From contig CAKTZI010000023.1 in the NCBI GenBank assembly GCA_934635385.1, positions 1 to 62,098 on the forward strand: DNA of 62,098 nt. Direction: 5' to 3'. The first letter of the stretch is position 1; every line of letters begins with the position of its first letter. The notes beneath the pieces were generated by a model. That model was given only the letters and a program-made list of their open reading frames with translations, searched no databases and was not told the origin of the DNA. Below are positions 42,111 to 51,348 of this stretch, in pieces. A program made the position numbers and the translations under genes. Source of the stretch: an uncultured Kiritimatiellota bacterium (GTDB taxonomy: Bacteria > Verrucomicrobiota > Kiritimatiellia > RFP12 > UBA1067).

Positions 42111-42888
42111 GCGCGTTGATTCGCCACTTCGCGGGGGTGAGGCCTGTTGTGGCCTTGAACGTGCGGATGAAGTGCGCGTGGTCGTAGAAGCCCGTTTCGA
42201 GCGCGATGTCCGTGATGCACCTGTCCGTCGTCATGAGCAGCGTCTTCGCCGCGTTGAGGCGCGTGTGCCGGATGTAGTCCGACGGCGACATCTGCGTCAG
42301 CGTGTGGAAGAGACGGCGGAACTGCGCGACGGAATAGTGTGACAGGGCGGCGAGCTCTTCGACCGTCACGTCTTCCGCGAAATGGTCGTTCAGGTAGGCG
42401 ACTGACTTTCGGATCGGGTCATACCAGTTCGTCGCGCGCATCTTCCGGTCGGCGCGGTAGTACAGGGTTGCCGTGCCGATGCGTCGGCCTCTCGTGTCCT
42501 CGATCGGGCGCACCGTCACGCAGTTAAGGGCCGTCGAGCGGTCGGCGACGAATCCGTAGACGCGTTCGACGATGGGGACGCCCGTCTCGAACACCTCGCG
42601 GTCGCGCGTGTCGTAGACGGCCGCCTGATCCGGCGGATAGAGTTCGAGCGACGTGTAGCCGAGCACGTCGTCAAGCGAACGCCAGCCGCAGACGGAGAGA
42701 TTGTAGCGATTCGTGAACATGATGCGCCGCGCGGCGTTCTTCAGCGTCAGCGAGACGTTTGGCATGTTCTCCGACATCTCGGCCATCAGACGGAGCGCGG
42801 GGCCGCCGGCCTTGAAGAACGCCTTTTGCTCGCGGCGAATCCAGTCGGCATCCAGTACGCGGTGCGTGTATCTCTTGCGAATCTCCAT
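42091..42888 (-). CDS. PAS-AraC family transcriptional regulator
   Basis: 265 residues. A PAS-like sensor (about 50-150; IMFTNRYNLSVCGWRSLDDV and GYTSLELYPPDQ) precedes an AraC-type double helix-turn-helix (VEELAALSHYSVAQFRRLFH, ITDIALETGFYDHAHFIRTF). The likely start is ATG 42888, 6 bp after TATAAT on the minus strand, so leaderless. Its last residues are encoded in repeat copy D. It diverges from the beta-barrel-like gene at 42960 and may control that gene or the nearby glycan-utilisation genes. Confidence 0.88.
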   Translation of the reverse strand: MEIRKRYTHRVLDADWIRREQKAFFKAGGPALRLMAEMSENMPNVSLTLKNAARRIMFTNRYNLSVCGWRSLDDVLGYTSLELYPPDQAAVYDTRDREVFETGVPIVERVYGFVADRSTALNCVTVRPIEDTRGRRIGTATLYYRADRKMRATNWYDPIRKSVAYLNDHFAEDVTVEELAALSHYSVAQFRRLFHTLTQMSPSDYIRHTRLNAAKTLLMTTDRCITDIALETGFYDHAHFIRTFKATTGLTPAKWRINAHSCECR

Positions 42889-42894
42889 GAGCGA

Positions 42895-42951
42895 ATTATA
42901 CACTTTTTCTTTCGTCTCGTGCAAGCGTAAGTTCGCGGAATTTGAGATAAT
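42895..42951. promoter_or_regulatory. Divergent promoters of the AraC-type and 42960 genes
   Basis: Minus strand TGTATAAT (-10 at 42900-42895) lies 6 bp before ATG 42888. Plus strand TGAGATAAT (-10 at 42946-42951) lies 8 bp before ATG 42960. Both transcripts should be leaderless. Confidence 0.6.
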
Positions 42952-42959
42952 ACGCACCA

Positions 42960-43724
42960 ATGTCAACCCTCACCCTAGCCGTCTCGCTGATCTCGCCGTT
43001 CTTCGTGGACTTCGCGCCCGAAGTGCGGACGACCTATCAGTCGCTCGGCAAGATCGTCGAGGATCGTCCGATGCAGATCACGAACCTGCGCGCGGGCTAT
43101 GACGCGGGCGCGTTCGGGCGGTTCGGCGTGCGGAACTGGGACGTCTCGTCGCTGACCGACCGCCGTGCCGCCGTGCATCGGCATGCGCTCTACCACACGG
43201 AGTTCGGGCCGACGTGGGACATGCGGCTGGAACTCGCGGAAGGGTGGGCGCTTGCGAACGACCTGACGTATTCGTGGACGATCTACCGGGGCTTCGCGAA
43301 CGAGCGCGCGAACAGGTCGTACCAGTGGGTGCAGGTTGACCAGTCGCTGGAGAACCCTTATCTCGTGCCGTTCTATCGCCTGCGCCGCTGCTTTGTCGGG
43401 AACGACTATCTCTACGGCAAGGTTGGCGTGCGGCGGCGGTGTCCTGTCGTGGGCGGCGTCTACGTGACGCCGTCCGTCTACTGGGAAGGCGGCAACCGCC
43501 GGAACGCGAAGCGCGTCTTCGGCGATGTCGGGGCGACGGGCGGTGCGCTCACGTTCCGCGTCGAGGTCGGCTGGACGGTGAACGAACACGTGACGGCGTA
43601 TGCGTTCGTCGAGCAGTACGAGGTCTGCGGTGCGGAGACGCGCGCGGCCGGCCATGCGCTCGACGACGCCTGCGCGCACACGGACTGGACGCACGGCGGC
43701 CTCGGCGTGCGGATGAGATTCTAG
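42960..43724 (+). CDS. Putative outer-membrane beta-barrel-like protein
   Basis: 254 residues, no family recognised. Alternating hydrophobic/aromatic strands (WDMRLELAEGWALANDLTYS, FRVEVGWTVNEHVTAYAFVE) and a C-terminal LGVRMRF ending in Phe are typical of outer-membrane barrels. A convincing signal peptide is not visible (MSTLTLAVSLISPFFVDFAP is only weakly so). It is divergent from the AraC-type regulator. Confidence 0.55.
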   Translation: MSTLTLAVSLISPFFVDFAPEVRTTYQSLGKIVEDRPMQITNLRAGYDAGAFGRFGVRNWDVSSLTDRRAAVHRHALYHTEFGPTWDMRLELAEGWALANDLTYSWTIYRGFANERANRSYQWVQVDQSLENPYLVPFYRLRRCFVGNDYLYGKVGVRRRCPVVGGVYVTPSVYWEGGNRRNAKRVFGDVGATGGALTFRVEVGWTVNEHVTAYAFVEQYEVCGAETRAAGHALDDACAHTDWTHGGLGVRMRF

Positions 43725-43787
43725 GCGGGAAACGACAGGGGTTCTCGCACAACGCAAAACGGCAAAACGAAAAAAAGGAAAGAAGCC

Positions 43788-45263
43788 ATGGCAACGGGAA
43801 AGAGACACGGAACGTCAAGGAGGGATTTCCTCCGCATGCTCGCGGCGAGCGGGACTCTGCCGCTCTTCAACATCGGCTGCGTCGGGTTCGGACGCGACCG
43901 GGCCGCGCAGCTGCGCGACGGCGCGCCCATCCGGCTCGCGTGCATCGGCTGTTCGCTTTTCACGCGCAACAAGCACATCGGGCGCATCCGTGACTACGGC
44001 GGCATCGATGTCGTCGCGCTGTGCGATCCCGATCCCGCGATGATTGCGGGCGTGAAGCGCGCGGGCAGGGGCCTTGACTTCTCGAAGACGCAGGACTTCG
44101 CCGACTACCGCGAGATGTTCGACCGCCTGGGCGATTCGCTGGACGCGGTGCTGATCGCCTCGACCAACCACCACCACGCCCTGCCGGCGCTGATGGCGAT
44201 GCGCCGTCACATCCACGTCTTTCTGGAGAAGCCGCTCGCCCATACGATGGAGGAGGCCCGGCTTCTGCAGGAGGCCGCGCAGCAGTTCGGCGTGATTACC
44301 CAGGGCGGCAACTACGGGCACTGCACCGACGCGCGCCGCGTGGCCGTCGAGTCGATCCGGCGCGGCGACATCGGCGAGATCACCGACGTGTACTGCTTCT
44401 CGGATCGGGTCAACTCGATGACCGGGCGTCCGCCGTCCGAACCGCCGCCGAAGGGCATGGACTGGGACCTGTGGTGCGGCGGGTCGCCGCTGTGCGCGTT
44501 CTACGGACGCTACGGAAAGAACCGCTCGCGCACCGGCCTTCATCCGCACGACTGGCACAGCTGGATCGACTACGGCAACGGCTCGATCGGCAACATGGGC
44601 ATGCACATCATGGACTGCGCCTACACCGCGCTGGATCTCTGGCGGGCGGAGCCGACGAGCGTGGATGTGCGGGACGTTGCCTGGGGGTGTCCGGGCGCGT
44701 GGGCCTTGCGGGATTCGATCGACTTCAACTTTCCCGCGCGCGGCAAGCTGGGGCCGATCACGCTGCATTGGCGGGACGGCATGAAGAGCGGCGTGGAGAT
44801 GGACGAACCGTACATGGACGGCTCCCTCAACATGTGCCGTCGGCGCGAATACACGAATTTCCCGGAGGAGCTTGTCGAGCTGGAGCGCCGCTACGGCGTG
44901 AAGCGTCCGATCCCGAAGACCGGCACGGTGTTCGTCGGCACAGAGGGGATGATGTACGAGGAGTTCCACTCGATCGTTCGGTATTACCCGGAGAACGGCC
45001 GTCATCGGGACATCGACATCGACGTCGCCGCATACCAGGGCGAGCGGATCGTGAATGAGTTCTTCGACGCGATTCGCGGCAAGGGGACGTGCAGCGACGC
45101 ATTCGAGTATTCGATTCCGCTCTGCAAGGGCACGATGCTGGGGAACATGGCCGCGTTCGCCGGTTCTGGGGCGCATTTCACCTGGGACGGAAAGACCGCC
45201 TCGAATGCCGCCGCGCAGGCGCATTACGGGCAGGCCTATCGCAAGGGATGGGAACTTGCCTGA
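43788..45263 (+). CDS. Tat-exported Gfo/Idh/MocA family oxidoreductase
   Basis: 491 residues. A twin-arginine signal (TSRRDFLRMLAASGTLPLFN) is followed by the NAD-binding fold and the family motif HVFLEKPLAHTMEEA with the catalytic-type EKP lysine. A C-terminal alpha/beta domain contains GNMGMHIMDCAY. Such exported members act on sugars in the periplasm, usually with tightly bound cofactor. A surface-protein gene follows after 27 bp. Confidence 0.9.
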   Translation: MATGKRHGTSRRDFLRMLAASGTLPLFNIGCVGFGRDRAAQLRDGAPIRLACIGCSLFTRNKHIGRIRDYGGIDVVALCDPDPAMIAGVKRAGRGLDFSKTQDFADYREMFDRLGDSLDAVLIASTNHHHALPALMAMRRHIHVFLEKPLAHTMEEARLLQEAAQQFGVITQGGNYGHCTDARRVAVESIRRGDIGEITDVYCFSDRVNSMTGRPPSEPPPKGMDWDLWCGGSPLCAFYGRYGKNRSRTGLHPHDWHSWIDYGNGSIGNMGMHIMDCAYTALDLWRAEPTSVDVRDVAWGCPGAWALRDSIDFNFPARGKLGPITLHWRDGMKSGVEMDEPYMDGSLNMCRRREYTNFPEELVELERRYGVKRPIPKTGTVFVGTEGMMYEEFHSIVRYYPENGRHRDIDIDVAAYQGERIVNEFFDAIRGKGTCSDAFEYSIPLCKGTMLGNMAAFAGSGAHFTWDGKTASNAAAQAHYGQAYRKGWELA

Positions 45264-45290
45264 ACGGGCAGTCAGGAAGGAGGCGACAAG

Positions 45291-48200
45291 ATGAAAGCGA
45301 AAGAATGGGCGTTGACGCTGACGTTGGCGGGTGGCGTCATCCCCGCCGAAGCCGTGCAGTACGTGACGAACGCGACAGTGACCGTCACGACCGAACTGAC
45401 GGAAGGCCTGAGCCTGAACGGAGGCCAGGTTGACTATCGGCATTCCGCGTCGCGGTATCTGCGAAGCGCCATCCTGCTGACTGGCGCATCGGACGCGGAG
45501 ACCGTCTACGGCCTTGCCGCGTATGCGGGCGAGACGCCGCTGCATTTCCAGAAGGACATCCTGTCGGCGGCGGGCGCGAAGCTCGTTCTGCCGTGCAGCT
45601 TCAGGTTCGGCGCCGTGTCGTCCGCCTACAACGCCGGCTGGCGGGCGATGAGCGACACGTCGTTCGGCTTTGACTTCTGGAAGGGCACAGGCAACCGCCG
45701 GGCCGTCGGCTACTCCGGTTATCCGTATGTCGGGCCGGACACGATCCGCTTTTCCGCAGCGGACGCGAAGCTCGTCCTCTCCGGGCATGCGGCGCTGACC
45801 GCATGGCCGAACTTCCCGTATGAGATTGCGCTGGCCGCCCCGGACGAGGACGCGGCGACGTCGCTCGCGTTCCTCGGCGCGGACATGGCCGGCGGCGACA
45901 CGTTCGAGCTGACGGGCTACAACGTCGTCTGGGCGAATCCGAACGCCTTCTCGCGCGGGACGACGGTCGTCGTGCCGTCCAAGCGCTACCTGATCGCCTT
46001 GCGGCAGAGAATCGATGCGTCCCCGTCGCGGCTGGAGGCCGTCACGCCCTACCTGTCCTACAGCACGTCCGGCAACACGTATACGAACGACGTGCGCCTT
46101 GCGGGCGGAACGTTCCTTGTCGCCGAGCAGGGCGCCTGGTTTCATTACGGGAACGTTTCGGGTTCGGGCCAGGTCGTGCTGGAGGCGGCCGCCGCGCAGA
46201 ACGGCGTCATCCGCGCGTTCCGAGGATCGCTGGACGATTTCGACGGACAGCTGAAGGTGTATTCCGGCGCCGGGGCGTCGCGCATGGACGGTCGCGAGCA
46301 GCGCGTACACCTGTCCAAGACCTTCTCGCCGGGACACGGTGACATCTACCTCTACGCCAGCACGAACGGCCTGACGAAGATGTGCTTCAGCCCAATTGAG
46401 AACCAGGCTGGCGACTGGCACGTCGGGCGGGTGACGAGCGAGGGCGTCTTCATGGGCGAAGAGGCGATGAACGGAACCGTCGCCGGCGCGGCATGGGAGC
46501 TGCTGCCGGCGCAGAGGCTGTCGATCGGCGTGCTGTCTGGCGGACTTGCGGTGTTCGGCAAGACGCGCGCGACGCTGACAGTCGGAACGTTGGCGGACGG
46601 TTCGACCTTGTATCTGACGAATGGCGTTCCGCTGACCGTGGCGGACTGCCTGGGCGAAGGCGTCCGGATCGTCTACGGGCCAAACGCCTCCGGCACGGAT
46701 GCGCTGACCTTTGAGACGACGGGCGGATCCGTGAGGGAAATCGTCCTGTCGGGCAACACGGTCACGCTGTCCGGAGACGTGGAGATCGGGCGGATTTCCG
46801 GCTTCGGGGAAGTGGTTGTCACGGGCGGCGACGTTCGGATCGACGCCACGGGGGCGGCCGTGGAGGTGGACGTGCGCGAAGGCGCGACCGTCGCGTTTTC
46901 GGGGGCCGGCCGTCTTGCGGACGTCTTGGCCGACGCCCGCCTGACGCTTTGGCTGGACGCATCTGACCTGTCGAGCTATCGTGGCGTCCCGTCTACGTCC
47001 AAATCGCGGGAGACCTACCCGGAATGGCGCGAGACGGCGACGGCGCTGGGGACGGACGGCCTTGTCTACACGAACGACTTTCCGCTCGTTGACCAGTGGT
47101 ACGACCGTCGCGCCGACCGGCGGCCCGACGTCGATGCGGACGGCTATGACGCCGAGGCCTATGCGCAAAGCAGGTTCTACTTCTACAACGACCGAAAAGC
47201 CCGAAACGGCGACCTCTGGCCCTATCCGCAGTTCATGCCGTACGTGATGACGAACCAGGTCAACGGAAAGGCCGTGCTGTCCTTCGACGCGCCGGGGGCG
47301 TCGCTCGACCGCCAGTGGGCGGCCAAGGCGTCGGGGACGGTGAACGTGCGGCGGTCGCTGTCGCTCGTGCAAGGCGCCCAGCGCGTCTACACGGCCATCA
47401 TGGTCTTCGGCTCGCAAGAGGGCGGCGGGCGCGCCGTGCTCGGCGGCTACAGCACGTCGGCCTACGGAACGGCCAACGACTACACGAGGTCGTCGTGTTC
47501 GGCCTCTTTCGTGCGTGGCGGCACGGCGACAGACCGGGACAGGCCGGAGACGCCGATTTTCGCGTCCGTGCGCGGCACGTGGCTGGATGGCGTTGAAGTC
47601 GATCCGTGCGCAACCGGCTTCTCAGGCGGCTATCAGGTTCTCGCCTTCGACGGGCAGGCGAACTATTTTCGGACGCTCGGCTACAGCCAGTCGTTCCCGA
47701 CGGACGGAACGGAATGCGGCGGTGCGCGCTACGGCGAGATCCTGATCTTCGGCGGAACGTCGGGTGTCTCGAATCCGCTGACGGAGGCCCAGCGCACGAC
47801 GGTCGAGAACTATCTCGCCCAGAAGTGGGGCATAACCGCCTACCGTTCGCCTGTCGCCGGCAAGGTGACGCTGGCGGGCGGGACGGCGCGGACGCTCGGC
47901 AACTACGCGCCTGTCGGATCGGGTGTCTGGGAAATCGAGACGGATGCCGTTATCGGTCCGGGATTCACGGGCGTCCTTTCGGGCACGGGGAACGTCACGG
48001 TCGCCGAGGGCGTCCAGCCGCCGACTCTGGACGGCAGTTTCTGGGGCTCCGTCGCCGTGACGACGAATGTGCTGTCGTTCGCGCTGTCGAGGGACGGCGT
48101 TCGCAACGCCTCTGTCGCGCCCGATGCCACGTTCGTTTTCCCGGACAAGGCGACGATCGAGCTGCTGTCCAGTGGCGGAAAGATTCCGCCGGGCGAGTAT

Positions 48201-48353
48201 GCGCTCGTCTCCGGGGCGTCGTTGCGGGGGCTCACGGATGTTGCCCTGTGCGATCGCACGGGCTGTGCGACGCGCATCTTCCGGCTGATCCGGCGTGAAA
48301 ACGCGCTTGTGCTGGACGTGAAGCGGAGCGGCTTTGCCTTGATTGTCAGGTAA
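45291..48353 (+). CDS. Large autotransporter-like surface protein with LamG-type domain
   Basis: 1020 residues with an N-terminal signal (AKEWALTLTLAGGVIPAEA). The first about 540 residues have beta-helix-like repeats (SGNTVTLSGDVEIGRISGFG) like autotransporter passengers. The region 560-880 looks concanavalin-like, with TLWLDASDLSSY and the typical closing motif LTEAQRTTVENYLAQKWGI. No autotransporter barrel follows; instead the end is ALVLDVKRSGFALIVR, the Arg-terminal hydrophobic tail. It is probably exported and surface-bound by an unknown route. Confidence 0.8.
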   Translation: MKAKEWALTLTLAGGVIPAEAVQYVTNATVTVTTELTEGLSLNGGQVDYRHSASRYLRSAILLTGASDAETVYGLAAYAGETPLHFQKDILSAAGAKLVLPCSFRFGAVSSAYNAGWRAMSDTSFGFDFWKGTGNRRAVGYSGYPYVGPDTIRFSAADAKLVLSGHAALTAWPNFPYEIALAAPDEDAATSLAFLGADMAGGDTFELTGYNVVWANPNAFSRGTTVVVPSKRYLIALRQRIDASPSRLEAVTPYLSYSTSGNTYTNDVRLAGGTFLVAEQGAWFHYGNVSGSGQVVLEAAAAQNGVIRAFRGSLDDFDGQLKVYSGAGASRMDGREQRVHLSKTFSPGHGDIYLYASTNGLTKMCFSPIENQAGDWHVGRVTSEGVFMGEEAMNGTVAGAAWELLPAQRLSIGVLSGGLAVFGKTRATLTVGTLADGSTLYLTNGVPLTVADCLGEGVRIVYGPNASGTDALTFETTGGSVREIVLSGNTVTLSGDVEIGRISGFGEVVVTGGDVRIDATGAAVEVDVREGATVAFSGAGRLADVLADARLTLWLDASDLSSYRGVPSTSKSRETYPEWRETATALGTDGLVYTNDFPLVDQWYDRRADRRPDVDADGYDAEAYAQSRFYFYNDRKARNGDLWPYPQFMPYVMTNQVNGKAVLSFDAPGASLDRQWAAKASGTVNVRRSLSLVQGAQRVYTAIMVFGSQEGGGRAVLGGYSTSAYGTANDYTRSSCSASFVRGGTATDRDRPETPIFASVRGTWLDGVEVDPCATGFSGGYQVLAFDGQANYFRTLGYSQSFPTDGTECGGARYGEILIFGGTSGVSNPLTEAQRTTVENYLAQKWGITAYRSPVAGKVTLAGGTARTLGNYAPVGSGVWEIETDAVIGPGFTGVLSGTGNVTVAEGVQPPTLDGSFWGSVAVTTNVLSFALSRDGVRNASVAPDATFVFPDKATIELLSSGGKIPPGEYALVSGASLRGLTDVALCDRTGCATRIFRLIRRENALVLDVKRSGFALIVR

Positions 48354-48374
48354 TCACGAAAGGAGAATCCAAAC

Positions 48375-49406
48375 ATGAACAAGAAGAAATCATCTGCTCT
48401 CGTCGCCTTTTTCGCGACCGCTGTCGCGCTCTGCGTCACAGTCGAAGGGGCCTCGGAAATCGGTGGCGCATTCCCCATCCTGATGACGCCCTACGACGAA
48501 AGCGGGGCGGTGGATTACGAGACGCTGGCTCGCGAGACGGACTTTCTCGTCGCCTGTGGCGTGAACGGCGTCATCTGGCCGGCGGCGATTGACGCGCTGC
48601 GGCACTTGGATCCGGACGAGGAGCGCAAGGGTCTGGAGGTCATTGCCCGGACACTGGACGGAAAGGGCGTCTGGTTCACGCCGTGCTGCCCCGGCACGAA
48701 CACGGCGGACACGATTCGCCGGGTCAGATGCGCGGAGGCGATTGCCGCGCGCCATCCGGGGCTGCCCATGGCGATGCTGGTTCGGATGGCCGACGACGGG
48801 CGCGGCGACGCGGACTATGCGCGGCATTACGAGGCCGTCGCGACGGAGGCGCATCACCCGGTCATCATTCAGACGTTTGCGCCGAAGGCCCCGTTGCCGT
48901 CGATGCCGCTGCTGATCGACCTTGCGAGACGACACCCGGACGTCTACGGCTGGTACAAGGTCGAGGGCTGCGACAAGGGAATCGCGGACTGCATCGCCGC
49001 GCTCGTCGCCGCGAAGCCGGTCGTGAAGAACGTGCTGAACGGATGGGGCGGACGCGACCTGTACTACCACTTCCGCCGTTTCGGGTCACGCGGCGTCATC
49101 ACGCAGCGTCCGTCCTACGCCGACCTGATCGTCAAGACCTACCGCGCACTGGAACGCGATGCCGATTCGGACGAGGCGCGCGACTTGTTTCAGAAGATCC
49201 TGTTTCTTCGGAACCTGGACGACGTTCTGCCCGAGGATGAGATGCGCGGCTGGCATCTCTACGCGCTGAAGCGCCGAGGCGTGTTCAGGAACCTGCTTTC
49301 GCGGACAGGCAAGCGCGACGGGCGCTGGCAGGTCGTCGAGACGCGGCTGACGGACGGCCAACGTGCGGAGGCCGATTACCGGATGGACGTCTGCGGGCTG
49401 AAATGA
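48375..49406 (+). CDS. Exported dihydrodipicolinate synthase/N-acetylneuraminate lyase-like protein
   Basis: 343 residues. An N-terminal hydrophobic signal (SSALVAFFATAVALCVTVEG) precedes a DapA/NanA-type TIM barrel starting GGAFPILMTPYDESGAVDYE. The Schiff-base lysine is plausible in YGWYKVEGCDKG. The usual GTTGE loop is replaced (VIWPAAIDALRHLDPDEERK) and the catalytic tyrosine position reads QTFAP, so the chemistry probably differs. Enzymes of this family are normally cytoplasmic; export is unusual. It overlaps the next gene (ATGA). Confidence 0.82.
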   Translation: MNKKKSSALVAFFATAVALCVTVEGASEIGGAFPILMTPYDESGAVDYETLARETDFLVACGVNGVIWPAAIDALRHLDPDEERKGLEVIARTLDGKGVWFTPCCPGTNTADTIRRVRCAEAIAARHPGLPMAMLVRMADDGRGDADYARHYEAVATEAHHPVIIQTFAPKAPLPSMPLLIDLARRHPDVYGWYKVEGCDKGIADCIAALVAAKPVVKNVLNGWGGRDLYYHFRRFGSRGVITQRPSYADLIVKTYRALERDADSDEARDLFQKILFLRNLDDVLPEDEMRGWHLYALKRRGVFRNLLSRTGKRDGRWQVVETRLTDGQRAEADYRMDVCGLK

Positions 49407-51253
49407 TGGGCTTCTGCACACTTGTCGCGGCGATGGCCGCCAGCCTGAATCACCTCGGCCTTGAGGCGGCGTTGTACAGTCTGCCGCCAGGCACGTTTCA
49501 GCGCGAACGCCTGGAAAAGAGGCTGGAAATCGGTTCGCGTCTGCCGTCGCAGATCGATGCGGAGAGCAGACGCGGCGATCGCACCGGCCGGTGCATCGCC
49601 GAGATGGGACGTGAAGACCTTGCGCACATCCGGGCCTTGGTTCGGGAGGAACTTCGCCAGTGGAAGACCTATCCGCTGGCGCCCGGTGTGGCGCCGACGA
49701 TGCTGAACGTCAAGGATTTCGGCGTCAAGGGAGATGGCGCAGCCGATGACGCGCCCGCCTTCGCCCGCGCCCTTGTGGCGGTGCGCGCACGAGGCGGTGC
49801 GCCGACGGTGCTTGAAATCCCGGCGGGAGTCTATCGCTTCGGCGGGACGGGGCGCAAGGCGTCCTTTCGCGCCGAAGGCTTGGCGAACTGCGTCATCCGG
49901 GGCGAATCGCAAGAGACGGTGCGGTTCGTCTTCTCGAACTACGCGGCGACAGGCGTCGAACTGTTCGTCTGCACAAACGTCACGCTTGCGAACGTCGAGC
50001 TGTCCTTGGCGGAAACGCCGTTTGCGCAGGGAACGATTGAATCGTTCGACAAGGAACTCGGCACTGTCGATATCGTTGCTGACGCGGGCACGTTGCTGCC
50101 GACGGACATGCGCCTGTCGAAGCGTCCGCACCCGTTGCCGTGCGCGCTGTTCACGGCGGACGGACGGCAAGTGCTGGGACAGGAGGCGTTCTTTGACCGG
50201 CGAGCGGAACGGTTCGACGCAGATTCGTATCGCGTCTACCTGAATCGCCGCCATGTCGCCTATCGACGCCTCGACCTGCAGCGCGGATGGAAACTGGTGA
50301 TCTGTGACCGGGACAACGAGGCGTCCATGGTGCGGGCGCGCGGCAGCTCGTTCTGCAATTTCGACCATGTGCGCGTTCGCAACTCCCGTGCGGCGGCATT
50401 CGCGTTGACGGGTTCGCGTTATCCGACGCTTTGGCGTGTCGGGGTTGTCCCGAAAGCCGGGATGATGATCTCCTCCAATGCGGACGGCGCGTTCGTGCCG
50501 CGCGGGGCGTTTGTCGCGCATTCGGAATTCATTCAGCCCAATGACGACGGTTGCAACTGCCTGTCGTACGGACGGATGATTCGCGATGTCGAAAACGGCG
50601 ATACGGTTGTCGCCGAGGGGCTGAAGGGCCATTACGGCGTTGGGGATCTGATGCTGATTGTCAGTTCGACGACAGGAGACTACCTGTGGACGGGGCGTGT
50701 GCGCGAACCCTTGCGCGAAACGGGGACGAAGTGGCATCGGACGGTTTTCGACACGCCGATTCCGCCGGACGTCAAGACGCTGAAGTCAATGGGCCGTTTG
50801 GACTGGACGGAGACGGAGAAACGCGATTTGGTGCATGGGCGCGTTCGGATGAATGAGATGGCCGATCAGCTTTATCGCCCGTATGCCTGGGGCGTCTCGT
50901 TTGTCCTCAGCGACTGCACGTTCAAGTCCCTGCGCGGCACCGGGGCGGTGGTGCAGTGCGCAAACGCGCTGATCGAGAACTGCCGTTTCGAGTCCATCAA
51001 CACAGGCGTTTCGCTGACGGGGCTTCTCAGTTGGAACGAAGGGCCCGCGCCTTACAATGTCGTTGTCCGCAACTGCAGCTTCGCGGAACTCAGGACTGGC
51101 GTTTCGGTCGTCTATCGCGGCATTTCCGGCAAGGTGCTGCCGCCGGGGCCGATTCGCAACGTCGATTTGAAGGACAACCGTTTCCAGGGTTGCGCCCGTG
51201 ATGTCTATTCCCCGTCCTTGAGCGCGCATTCGGTCGAGGAGCGAGAAAACTGA
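49403..51253 (+). CDS. Secreted right-handed beta-helix protein, paralogue of the 38198 gene
   Basis: 616 residues. Like its paralogue it has a short N-terminal hydrophobic stretch, a helical region, TYPLAPGVAPTMLNVKDFGV, and beta-helix rungs (VRFVFSNYAATGVELFVCTN, ALIENCRFESINTGVSLTG). The signal peptide is weak or shortened (MMGFCTLVAAMAASLNHLGL). It is translationally coupled to the exported DapA-like gene. Confidence 0.78.
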   Translation: MMGFCTLVAAMAASLNHLGLEAALYSLPPGTFQRERLEKRLEIGSRLPSQIDAESRRGDRTGRCIAEMGREDLAHIRALVREELRQWKTYPLAPGVAPTMLNVKDFGVKGDGAADDAPAFARALVAVRARGGAPTVLEIPAGVYRFGGTGRKASFRAEGLANCVIRGESQETVRFVFSNYAATGVELFVCTNVTLANVELSLAETPFAQGTIESFDKELGTVDIVADAGTLLPTDMRLSKRPHPLPCALFTADGRQVLGQEAFFDRRAERFDADSYRVYLNRRHVAYRRLDLQRGWKLVICDRDNEASMVRARGSSFCNFDHVRVRNSRAAAFALTGSRYPTLWRVGVVPKAGMMISSNADGAFVPRGAFVAHSEFIQPNDDGCNCLSYGRMIRDVENGDTVVAEGLKGHYGVGDLMLIVSSTTGDYLWTGRVREPLRETGTKWHRTVFDTPIPPDVKTLKSMGRLDWTETEKRDLVHGRVRMNEMADQLYRPYAWGVSFVLSDCTFKSLRGTGAVVQCANALIENCRFESINTGVSLTGLLSWNEGPAPYNVVVRNCSFAELRTGVSVVYRGISGKVLPPGPIRNVDLKDNRFQGCARDVYSPSLSAHSVEEREN

Positions 51254-51272
51254 TTGTGCGAAGAATCCGGGA

Positions 51273-51340
51273 TTTTCGTTTTGATGGCGTAAAATTTTTA
51301 CGATTTATTGGCTCTATTGTTCGGAGATTTATGGTATACT
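51273..51340 (+). promoter_or_regulatory. Shared 68-bp promoter module, copy 2
   Basis: Matches 34751-34818 at 61 of 68 positions; the -10 is TATACT and lies 8 bp before ATG 51349. Confidence 0.85.
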
Positions 51341-51348
51341 ACAAAACC

